Assembly (NCBI GenBank): GCA_947561585.1
Contig: CANNZV010001136.1
Span: 332,009 to 396,008 of the forward strand
From: Caprella mutica
Lineage: Eukaryota > Arthropoda > Malacostraca > Amphipoda > Caprellidae
DNA: 64,000 bases
Direction: 5' to 3'
Made by a program: the position numbers and the translations under genes. The notes under the pieces are model-generated. The model searched no databases. It saw only the letters and a program-made list of their open reading frames with translations, and was not told the DNA's origin. Every line of letters begins with the position of its first letter. Positions within the stretch are counted from its first letter, which is position 1. Positions 41,159-53,000 of the stretch are shown piece after piece.

Positions 41159-42158
41159 AATTTCAATAACACAAAAATGTTCTAATAAAGGAAATATATA
41201 GGTATTACATTGAGCAAGTAACACCTGTGGCTGTGGAGTGCACTTCTAACGTTAGACATTGAATCGTTATATAATTATGATGTCAAGATGCATTATTGCA
41301 TAGGCAGTATACTTGTAAACACCTTGGCAACAATCCTATCCCACGAAGATCGTAAAGACCTTGGTAGCTACATGTAAACTTTATAAATTAGTGGTAAATT
41401 TAACCACAGATACCTACCTAGATTTAATATTTTTGGTGTCTTTGGCTTGACTATTGTACTTTGAAAAAATAACTGGTATCGGTATCTGTTACAAGGATTT
41501 TAAAATAATTGTAATTGGTACTGGTATCGGTCCATCTCTACCAAAGATTTTCAAATTTCTCTCCAAAATGACTAAAAATCTCAAAATACTCTACAATAAT
41601 TACATATAAATATAGAAATTAATTAGGAAATTTTTGCCGTATAATACAGGAGACTAATTTCAAGGCCTCAATAGTCGCCAGATAAACTTCACAACTTCAT
41701 GCATCTTTTGTAGACTGGGTCATATCAGACTGCAGGAACTGGTAAACTGTTCTCCAATAAATCCTCTATTTTAGCTTCTGTTCTCTGTAAACTACATGTA
41801 AATAATGCTCTTAGCCTAAATGTTTTCTACAATTCTCATTATGACAGTATGTAGGTAAAATGTAGTTATTGCTATTGTCTAAAGACTGAAGTCTATTATT
41901 GCCTATATAGCAGTATATTGCCATTGACTGTGATATTGTTATTGGGCTGGGACTGCTAAGCTATAAGGAAGGGATGACACAAGCCCCATAAGAATGGCCT
42001 CTTAGTGACTGTGTGAATACGATAGAATAAAATTCAAAAAGCTAACTTCTGTTCTTTCAGTACTGTTTTATTTTAAAAGAAATGAAAGCTTCATATTTAG
42101 ATAAAATTTATTGTGAATAATTTTTGAACCTTTAATTACAAAATTTTAAATTATCAAG
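41159..42158 (+). other. Upstream region of the BORCS6 gene
   Basis: Contains a half MITE (ATCAGACTGCAGGAACTGG near 41727) and AT-rich sequence. TTCTGTTCTTTCAG at 42047-42060 looks like a splice acceptor, so the coding exon may be preceded by a spliced 5' UTR exon. I cannot locate the transcription start. Confidence 0.4.
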
Positions 42159-45100
42159 ATGGCTGATGACACTACTAATGCACAGCAGTCGAGTACTGCT
42201 CTTCCAGTCAAGCAATCCACCAGTCAACCCTCTTCTGATGTACAAGAAGAAATGGTAAGTTTCTTTGTACTTTTTATTAAATGATTTAATGGTTTGTAAC
42301 ACATTAACACCTGGCTGTGTATTATTTTACATTTGTATAACTTTGAAATTTGAATATTTAATTTCTATTAACCAAGTATTGTGAATATAATATTATTTTA
42401 GTTAATAATACCTCCTAAATCTATATTGCTCGCTACTCATCACTCATTAATTATTTAATTCCAATAATGCTATCAGATGCCACAAATGACTGAGTCGTAT
42501 TCTGAAATTTTAGGCAAACCTCTACAAATGAAAATACCCGACTACTTCCCTCAAAACACTTCTAGACAATTGGTTGAAAACACTACTACAGGAAAACCTG
42601 AATCAGTGTGCAATGACAGTATTGACTCTGATAATGTAAATGTTGACAGCAAGACTGAAAATGACAATTCTCCCCAAGTTTCCCCCAACAAAATTCACAA
42701 ACAAACCAAACCCACATCACTTCCCTGTCTGTCTACTGTGACAGAGGGGAGGTACATACAATACTATTCCAATACTTCATTTGATGAAGAGGTGGAGGTA
42801 AGGCATTTATTATTGGTCTTTTGCATTGCTTAATGTTGGTGGAATGTACACACCTCTCCTAGAAATGAGATAGTCCATTTGTAGCTACATCAAATGATTC
42901 ATTTGAATTTTTATCTTTGAAATTTCTGACCTAGATTATGTAATAGATATCTCTTACATAATCAGTTTACTGTGATTTTTATCATGTGATGATAAATTAC
43001 TGATTTTTTCCAAGCTCCTTATATTCTCTATTTTTATAGATTCTCTTGCTATTTTTATTACCTGCTCTCCTTCATTAGTTTTATATTGTAAGAATGCTTT
43101 AGGCTATTTAAGATAATAAGCTACATTCTTTGTCTCTCTCTCTCTCTCTCTCTCTCGCTCATTTTATTTCTGTCATTTTATCATCAACTGCAATGAATTT
43201 TTTATGCTTGATTGTTTGATATATTGAAATTTTCTTCCTGCATGCATATGATGCTTTTAATAATCTTCAATTTGAAATAGGTAGCTAGATATGTTTGTGC
43301 AACATTTACTAATTTTGAGAAATATGTACTGGAAATGTTTTAAAATTTTAAAATTTCTGTAAGTTTTCCTTTATAGTTGCTAATTTGAATACAGTTGATT
43401 TTCTTACTTAATTTGAATTACCATGTCCATTGAATATTTATATTTACATGGTTTCTTCAAATTTCTCCATCAGAAAGTTTGATGCCTGTTAATATAGTTA
43501 TATATACTTAGATATATTAGGACTAATTAGTAATACAATATCTGATAACAGTAGGTAACAAATTATTTGTCAGTGAATGGTGGTAGGTGATTTTGTTTAT
43601 GAAGCCACTTTTCTTATTTAATTTATTTTTGTTGTCAGTGATATGGCCTTTGGTTCTGAAGCAGCACTAAGCACCCACTAAATAAATTAATATTTCTCTA
43701 ACTGGCAAATTTTCAATAAACAAGGGTTATATGTAGTTACTTTGTGTATCATTAGGCTTTTTTCTATATCTATGCCATTGCTGCAGGGTGAGGCCAAGAC
43801 TCCAGTGTATGAAGACATAGACCCTGCACAAGCTATTCTCAGTCGGCACAGACTGGCGGCTTACTTGGCATCTCCTGACTACTCAGAGGAAGAGTCCCAT
43901 GATCTGGGGCGTGAGAGACTCAATTTCGACTCTTCTGCTGTGGGTTGCCTTAGATGTGAAAAATAATTTGATCATGTTACTTGAATTCACTTTAAACTTT
44001 AAATTTCTCTTTTCGTAATACTATTTTGTTGCTTGTTTCACTAGGCTGCTCTCCCTGTTGGCAAGTGTGGGCCAGAACTAGCAGAAGCTGCTTTACGATC
44101 AGCTGGCACTGTCACTAGACTACCTAACAACACAGTCTCTTTTGTGGCAGATGATCTGCTGCAGAAGATAAAACTAACCAGTCCAACTTCTCTTGGTAGG
44201 TTCAACAGATAATCATATTAATAACTACGGTACATAAAAAATTAGTGTATTTGCTGTAATTGTAAATTTTGTTTCTATTTGTTAAATGTAAAAATAAAAA
44301 TATTGCTCCTAAATCTCAAAGTTTATTTATTAGAAATTCCTAGGGGCTCTATGATGAAACTGTCTGTGTGAATGGAAGAGTTAGAGCATGGAGTACTTTA
44401 GATCCAGAACTGTTGTAATTTGGATTCTGGATAGTCTTGGTTCCTCAGATTATAAACCTTTTACTAAATTAGATTATATAGCTTGCTATTTGAATTATAA
44501 ATTAGTTACATTTATTATAATATTATTTCCAAGCTATGGAATCAACTTGGTCTGACATTGTGTTTAAAATGACTTAGTTTTATTATTTTTATTTTAGGTT
44601 CTGGTGCTTCAACCCCCAAGTTTTCTTACCCCTATCAGCAGTACTACAGTGGAGGGTCAAACGCATCCGCCCCCCTCTCTCTGCCCCGCAGACCCCCTCC
44701 TCTAGACCCCACCCTTCTCAATGACATAGAGCGTCATGCCCGCAGACTGGCCACCAATGTGGACAGTCTCATTGAGAGTCTCACTGACGCACTGCATGGG
44801 GTGAGAAAGACGCAACCTATCTACAGTATTAATTTGGAATTATTCTCTGACCCATTCTATACTAACAGATAAAACTTCGCGTTTTTACAGTCCAGTTTAC
44901 ACCTCTTCAATTAATCACAGTTAGATGAATATAAATCAAATTTGCAATGTATAGCTACTAGCTTTTCTAACGCCTTCCATTCATATAACTGTGATTAGTT
45001 GAAGAGGTGTTATCTGAGCGGAAAAAAAGGGCATATTATCTGCTAGTATAGAATGGGCATAAGAATAATGACCATAAAATGCCACCTGTAGCAACTGTAA

Positions 45101-45790
45101 AATTGAGGAAAGGAGAATTCTTATTTCTCTGTCATTGCTTTATGTTGGTGATAATATAATTTTGATTGTATGTGTTAATATTATTTTTCATTTAAACCTC
45201 TAATAGCTACTTTCTGTAAATGACTGTTTCAGCTGACTCAAAGTTGAGCTCCATAACCTGAGTGTGATTGTTGTTATAGCTCTGTAAAATAATTTTACCT
45301 CTGACCTTATAACACACTCTTATATATTTTTATACAGGATTAGATTAACTGAATGAAAAATATATTTATTTTATATTCTAGGTAGCTATGAGCCGATTAT
45401 TGTTAAAATTTGAGTTTTAGTGATGAAGTAGGTAGGTTTGGGATATATATTTACAAATTGAGGTAAAGGCATAACTTTTAAAATAGTATTTAATACATCA
45501 ATTTAGTCTTATTATAATTTTTGAAAGAGAACCGCACTTTGTTTATATTTCCTGGGCGCCTAGTTATAAATCATTTATTTTCTTCAGAAATTAACTTCTA
45601 ATGACTTTTATGCTGGTTAGTACTTAATAAATTACTTTAAATATTAAGAGATTCATCTGTTGATTCAGTAGTTAATGGTTATCCTAAATGTTTTTCTATG
45701 TTTCAGATCTCTGCCCTGACTGTGGACTGTGTGGAGACATACAGAGACACTGTGTGTAAAACATGTGACTCTGTGGATGCTAATATCAAG
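42159..45790 (+). CDS. BORCS6: BORCS6 (lyspersin)-like BORC subunit, 5' six coding exons
   Basis: Coding exons 42159-42254, 42477-42797, 43787-43939, 44045-44195, 44598-44800 and 45707-45790, with phases that join without a break (about 336 codons so far). The start ATG has a good context (AAG ATG G). Exons 1-2 are Ser/Thr/Gln-rich and disordered. Exons 3-4 hold LNFDSSA, RLPNNTVSFVADDLLQKI and LTSPTSLG. Exons 5-6 form the start of the helical domain: IERHARRLATNVDSLIESL, then VDCVETYRDTVCK and SVDANIK. This layout (disordered N-terminus, VSFVADDLL motif, then the helix reading into VD-NIK) is what I know of BORCS6, a subunit of BORC, which recruits ARL8 to lysosomes for kinesin-driven positioning. 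The exon 3 donor (GCT|GTGGGT) is the weakest of the junctions. The remaining exon(s), with the rest of the helix, lie beyond 64000 after the satellite-filled intron. Confidence 0.78.
43133..43156. repeat. (TC)12 microsatellite
   Basis: Uninterrupted TC run in the second intron of the BORCS6 gene. Confidence 0.9.
43572..43690. repeat. Eroded copy of repeat family P in BORCS6 intron 2
   Basis: GGTGGTAGGTGATTTTGTTT, GAAGCCACTTTTC, TTGTTGTCAGTGATATGGCC and CTGAAGCAG follow the order of 16905-17025 with many changes. Confidence 0.55.
44851..45057. mobile_element. Small TIR element in BORCS6 intron 5
   Basis: 207 bases. CCCATTCTATACTAACAGAT, ACACCTCTTCAATTAATCAC+AGTTA pair with the complementary sequences ending at 45057 (GAATGGG). 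The ends are clear but no target duplication is evident. Confidence 0.7.
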
Positions 45791-47030
45791 GTGTGTAACA
45801 TGTGACTCTGTGGATGCTAATATCAAGGTGTGTAACATGTGACTCTGTGGATGCTAATATCAAGGAGTGTGTAGAATATGTGACTCTGTGGATGCTAATA
45901 TCAAGGTGTGTAACATGAGACTCTGTGGATGCTAATATCAAGGAGTGTGTAGAACATGTGACTCTGTGGATGCTAATATCAAGGTGTGTAACATGAGACT
46001 CTGTGGATGCTAATATCAAGGTGTGTAACATGTGACTCTGTGGATGCTAATATCAAGGTGTGTAACATGTGACTCTGTGGATGCTAATATCAAGGTGTGT
46101 AACATGCGACTCTGTGGATGCTAATATCAAGGTGTGTAACATGTGACTCTGTGGATGCTAATATCAAGGTGTGTAACATGAGACTCTGTGGATGCTAATA
46201 TCAAGGTGTGTAACATGTGACTCTGTGGATGCTAATATCAAGGTGTGTAACATGTGACTCTGTGGATGCTAATATCAAAGAGTGTGTAGAACATGTGACT
46301 CTGTGGATGCTAATATCAAGGTGTGTAACATGAGACTCTGTGGATGCTAATATCAAGGAGTGTGTAGAACATGTGACTCTGTGGATGCTAATATCAAGGT
46401 GTGTAACATGTGACTCTGTGGATGCTAATATCAAGGTGTGTAACATGAGACTCTGTGGATGCTAATATCAAGGTGTGTAACATGTGACTCTGTGGATGCT
46501 AATATCAAGGTGTGTAACATGTGACTCTGTGGATGCTAATATCAAGGTGTGTAACATGCGACTCTGTGGATGCTAATATCAAGGTGTGTAACATGTGACT
46601 CTGTGGATGCTAATATCAAGGTGTGTAACATGTGACTCTGTGGATGCTAATATCAAGGTGTGTAACATGTGACTCTGTGGATGCTAATATCAAGGAGTGT
46701 GTAGAACATGTGACTCTTTGGATGCTAATATCAAGGTGTGTAACATGAGACTCTGTGGATGCTAATATCAAGGAGTGTGTAGAACATGTGACTCTGTGGA
46801 TGCTAATATCAAGGTGTGTAACATGAGACTCTGTGGATGCTAATATCAAGGTGTGTAACATGTGACTCTGTGGATGCTAATATCAAGGTGTGTAACATGT
46901 GACTCTGTGGATGCTAATATCAAGGTGTGTAACATGAGACTCTGTGGATGCTAATATCAAGGTGTGTAACATGTGACTCTGTGGATGCTAATATCAAGGT
47001 GTGTAACATGAGACTCTGTGGATGCTAATA
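45786..47030. repeat. 415-bp higher-order repeat within the array
   Basis: The same series of unit variants restarts at 45786, 46201 and 46616, exactly 415 bases apart, which equals nine 37-base plus two 41-base units. It is marked by AACATGAGACTC and AACATGCGACTC variants at fixed places. Confidence 0.8.
45791..45796 (+). promoter_or_regulatory. 5' splice site of BORCS6 exon 6
   Basis: AAG|GTGTGT. Using it keeps phase 0 after the codon AAG. Failure to use it would add V-C-N-M and then a TGA at 45803-45805. The same junction recurs in most of the downstream repeat units. Confidence 0.75.
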
Positions 47031-50000
47031 TCAAGGTGTGTAACATGTGACTCTGTGGATGCTAATATCAAGGTGTGTAACATGTGACTCTGTGGATGCT
47101 AATATCAAGGTGTGTAACATGCGACTCTGTGGATGCTAATATCAAGGTGTGTAACATGTGACTCTGTGGATGCTAATATCAAGGTGTGTAACATGTGACT
47201 CTGTGGATGCTAATATCAAGGTGTGTAACATGTGACTCTGTGGATGCTAATATCAAGGAGTGTGTAGAACATGTGACTCTTTGGATGCTAATATCAAGGT
47301 GTGTAACATGAGACTCTGTGGATGCTAATATCAAGGAGTGTGTAGAACATGTGACTCTGTGGATGCTAATATCAAGGTGTGTAACATGAGACTCTGTGGA
47401 TGCTAATATCAAGGTGTGTAACATGTGACTCTGTGGATGCTAATATCAAGGTGTGTAACATGTGACTCTGTGGATGCTAATATCAAGGTGTGTAACATGA
47501 GACTCTGTGGATGCTAATATCAAGGTGTGTAACATGTGACTCTGTGGATGCTAATATCAAGGTGTGTAACATGTGACTCTGTGGATGCTAATATCAAAGA
47601 GTGTGTAGAACATGTGACTCTGTGGATGCTAATATCAAGGTGTGTAACATGAGACTCTGTGGATGCTAATATCAAGGAGTGTGTAGAACATGTGACTCTG
47701 TGGATGCTAATATCAAGGTCTGTAACATGTGACTCTGTGGATGCTAATATCAAGGTGTGTAACATGAGACTCTGTGGATGCTAATATCAAGGTGTGTAAC
47801 ATGTGACTCTGTGGATGCTAATATCAAGGTGTGTAACATGTGACTCTTTGGATGCTAATATCAAGGTGTGTAACATGCGACTCTGTGGATGCTAATATCA
47901 AGGTGTGTAACATGTGACTCTGTGGATGCTAATATCAAGGTGTGTAACATGTGACTCTGTGGATGCTAATATCAAGGTGTGTAACATGTGACTCTGTGGA
48001 TGCTAATATCAAGGTGTGTAAAACATGTGACTCTGTGGATGCTAATATCAAGGTGTGTAACATGTGACTCTGTGGATGCTAATATCAAGGTGTGTAACAT
48101 GTGACTCTGTGGATGCTAATATCAAGGTGTGTAACATGTGACTCTGTTGATGCTAATATCAAGGTGTGTAACATGTGAATCTGTGGATGCTAATATCAAG
48201 GTGTGTAACATGTGACTCTGTGGATGCTAATATCAAGGTGTGTAACATGTGACTCTGTGGATGCTAATATCACGGTGTGTAAAACATGTGACTCTGTGGA
48301 TGCTAATATCAAGGTGTGTAACATGTGACTCTGTGGATGCTAATATCAAGGTGTGTAACATGTGACTCTGTGGATGCTAATATCAAGGTGTGTAACATGT
48401 GACTCTGTTGATGCTAATATCAAGGTGTGTAACATGTGAATCTGTGGATGCTAATATCAAGGTGTGTAACATGTGACTCTGTGGATGCTAATATCAAGGT
48501 GTGTAACATGTGACTCTGTGGATGCTAATATCACGGTGTGTAACATGTGACTCTGTGGATGCTAATATCAAGGTGTGTAACATGTGACTCTGTGGATGCT
48601 ATTATCAAGGTGTGTAACATGTGACTCTGTGGATGCTAATATCAAGGTGTGTAACATGTGACTCTGTGGATGCTAATATCAAGGAGTGTGTGGAACATGT
48701 GACTCTGTGGATGCTAATATCAAGGTGTGTAACATGTGACTCTGTGGATGCTAATATCAAGGAGTGTGTAGAACATGTGACTCTGTGGATGCTAATATCA
48801 AGGTGTGTAACATGTGACTCTGTGGATGCTAATATCAAGGAGTGTGTGGAACATGTGACTCTGTGGATGCTAATATCAAGGTGTGTAACATGTGACTCTG
48901 TGGATGCTAATATCAAGGTGTGTAACATGTGACTCTGTGGATGCTAATATCAAGGTGTGTAACATGTGACTCTGTGGATGCTAATATCAAGGAGTTTGTA
49001 GAACATGTGACTCTGTGGATGCTAATATCAAGGTGTGTAACATGTGACTCTGTGGATGCTAATATCAAGGTGTGTAACATGTGACTCTGTGGATGCTAAT
49101 ATCAAGGAGTGTGTAGAACATGTGACTCTGTGGATGCTAATATCAAGGTGTGTAACATGTGACTCTGTGGATGCTAATATCAAGGTGTGTAACATGTGAC
49201 TCTGTGGATGCTAATATCAAGGTGTGTAACATGCGACTCTGTGGGTGCTAATATCAAGGTGTGTAACATGTGACTCTGTGGATGCTAATATCAAGGTGTG
49301 TAACATGTGACTCTGTGGATGCTAATATCAAGGTGTGTAACATGTGACTCTGTGGATGCTAATATCAAGGAGTGTGTAGAACATGTGACTCTGTGGATGC
49401 TAATATCAAGGTGTGTAACATGTGACTCTGTGGATGCTAATATCAAGGAGTGTGTAGAACATGTGACTCTGTGGATGCTAATATCAAGGTGTGTAACATG
49501 TGACTCTGTGGATGCTAATATCAAGGTGTGTAACATGTGACTCTGTGGATGCTAATATCAAGGAGTGTGTAGAACATGTGACTCTGTGGATGCTAATATC
49601 AAGGTGTGTAACATGTGACTCTGTGGATGCTAATATCAAGGTATGTAACATGTGACTCTGTGGATGCTAATATCAAGGTGTGTAACATGTGACTCTGTGG
49701 ATGCTGATATCAAGGTGTGTAACATGTGACTCTGTGGATGCTAATATCAAGGTGTGTAACATGTGACTCTGTGGATGCTAATATCAAGGTGTGTAACATG
49801 CGACTCTGTGGGTGCTAATATCAAGGTGTGTAACATGTGACTCTGTGGATGCTAATATCAAGGTGTGTAACATGTGACTCTGTGGATGCTAATATCAAGG
49901 TGTGTAACATGTGACTCTGTGGATGCTAATATCAAGGTGTGTAACATGTGACTCTGTGGATGCTAATATCAAGGTGTGTAACATGTGACTCTGTGGATGC

Positions 50001-53000
50001 TAATATCAAGGTGTGTAACATGTGACTCTGTGGATGCTAATATCAAGGTGTGTAACATGTGACTCTGTGGATGCTAATATCAAGGTGTGTAGAACATGTG
50101 ACTCTGTGGATGCTAATATCAAGGTGTGTAACATGTGACTCTGTGGATGCTAATATCAAGGTGTGTAACATGTGACTCTGTGGATGCTAATATCAAGGTG
50201 TGTAACATGTGACTCTGTGGATGCTAATATCAAGGTGTGTAGAACATGTGACTCTGTGGATGCTAATATCAAGGTGTGTAACATGTGACTCTGTGGATGC
50301 TAATATCAAGGTGTGTAAAACATGTGACTCTGTGGATGCTAATATCAAGGTGTGTAACATGTGACTCTGTGGATGCTAATATCAAGGTGTGTAACATGTG
50401 ACTCTGTGGATGCTAATATCAAGGTGTGTAAAACATGTGACTCTGCGGATGCTAATATCAAGGTGTGTAACATGTGACTCTGTGGATGCTAATATCAAGG
50501 AGTGTGTAGAACATGTGACTCTGTGGATGCTAATATCAAGGTGTGTAACATGTGACTCTGTGGATGCTAATATCAAGGAGTGTGTGGAACATGTGACTCT
50601 GTGGATGCTAATATCAAGGTGTGTAACATGTGACTCTGTGGATGCTAATATCAAGGTGTGTAACATGTGACTCTGTGGATGCTAATATCAAGGTGTGTAA
50701 CATGTGACTCTGTGGATGCTAATATCAAGGAGTGTGTAGAACATGTGACTCTGTGGATGCTAATATCAAGGTGTGTAACATGTGACTCTGTGGATGCTAA
50801 TATCAAGGTGTGTAACATGTGACTCTGTGGATGCTAATATCAAGGAGTGTGTAGAACATGTGACTCTGTGGATGCTAATATCAAGGTGTGTAACATGTGA
50901 CTCTGTGGATGCTAATATCAAGGTATGTAACATGTGACTCTGTGGATGCTAATATCAAGGTGTGTAACATGTGACACTGTGGATGCTGATATCAAGGTGT
51001 GTAACATGTGACTCTGTGGATGCTAATATCAAGGTGTGTAACATGTGACTCTGTGGATGCTAATATCAAGGTGTGTAACATGCGTCTCTGTGGGTGCTAA
51101 TATCAAGGTGTGTAACATGTGACTCTGTGGATGCTAATATCAAGGTGTGTAACATGTGACTCTGTGGATGCTAATATCAAGGTGTGTAACATGTGACTCT
51201 GTGGATGCTAATATCAAGGTGTGTAACATGTGACTCTGTGGATGCTAATATCAAGGTGTGTAACATGAGACTCTGTGGATGCTAATATCAAGGTGTGTAA
51301 CATGTGACTCTGTGGATGCTAATATCAAGGTGTGTAACATGTGACTCTGTGGATGCTAATATCAAAGAGTGTGTAGAACATGTGACTCTGTGGATGCTAA
51401 TATCAAGGTGTGTAACATGAGACTCTGTGGATGCTAATATCAAGGAGTGTGTAGAACATGTGACTCTGTGGATGCTAATATCAAGGTCTGTAACATGTGA
51501 CTCTGTGGATGCTAATATCAAGGTGTGTAACATGAGACTCTGTGGATGCTAATATCAAGGTGTGTAACATGTGACTCTGTGGATGCTAATATCAAGGTGT
51601 GTAACATGTGACTCTGTGGATGCTAATATCAAGGTGTGTAACATGCGACTCTGTGGATGCTAATATCAAGGTGTGTAACATGTGACTCTGTGGATGCTAA
51701 TATCAAGGTGTGTAACATGTGACTCTGTGGATGCTAATATCAAGGTGTGTAACATGTGACTCTGTGGATGCTAATATCAAGGTGTGTAAAACATGTGACT
51801 CTGTGGATGCTAATATCAAGGTGTGTAACATGTGACTCTGTGGATGCTAATATCAAGGTGTGTAACATGTGACTCTGTGGATGCTAATATCAAGGTGTGT
51901 AACATGTGACTCTGTGGATGCTAATATCAAGGTGTGTAACATGTGACTCTGTGGATGCTAATATCAAGGTGTGTAACATGTGACTCTGTGGATGCTAATA
52001 TCAAGGTGTGTAACATGTGACTCTGTGGATGCTAATATCACGGTGTGTAACATGTGACTCTGTGGATGCTAATATCAAGGTGTGTAACATGTGACTCTGT
52101 GGATGCTATTATCAAGGTGTGTAACATGTGACTCTGTGGATGCTAATATCAAGGTGTGTAACATGTGACTCTGTGGATGCTAATATCAAGGAGTGTGTGG
52201 AACATGTGACTCTGTGGATGCTAATATCAGGGTGTGTAACATGTGACTCTGTGGATGCTAATATCAAGGAGTGTGTAGAACATGTGACTCTGTGGATGCT
52301 AATATCAAGGTGTGTAACATGTGACTCTGTGGATGCTAATATCAAGGAGTGTGTGGAACATGTGACTCTGTGGATGCTAATATCAAGGTGTGTAACATGT
52401 GACTCTGTGGATGCTAATATCAAGGTGTGTAACATGTGACTCTGTGGATGCTAATATCAAGGTGTGTAACATGTGACTCTGTGGATGCTAATATCAAGGA
52501 GTTTGTAGAACATGTGACTCTGTGGATGCTAATATCAAGGTGTGTAACATGTGACTCTGTGGATGCTAATATCAAGGTGTGTAACATGTGACTCTGTGGA
52601 TGCTAATATCAAGGAGTGTGTAGAACATGTGACTCTGTGGATGCTAATATCAAGGTGTGTAACATGTGACTCTGTGGATGCTAATATCAAGGTATGTAAC
52701 ATGTGACTCTGTGGATGCTAATATCAAGGTGTGTAACATGTGACTCTGTGGATGCTAATATCAAGGTGTGTAACATGTGACTCTGTGGATGCTAATATCA
52801 AGGTGTGTAACATGTGACTCTGTGGATCTTAATATCAAGGTGTGTAACATGCGACTCTGTGGGTGCTAATATCAAGGTGTGTAACATGTGACTCTGTGGA
52901 TGCTAATATCAAGGTGTGTAACATGTGAATCTGTGGATGCTAATATCAAGGTGTGTAACATGTGACTCTGTGGATGCTAATATCAAGGTGTGTAACATGT

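Noticed and set aside
43742..43966. Reading BORCS6 exon 3 through to the TAA at 43964
   Set aside because: The donor GCT|GTGGGT at 43939/43940 joins in phase to exon 4, which continues with the conserved VSFVADDLL motif. Reading through would lose it.
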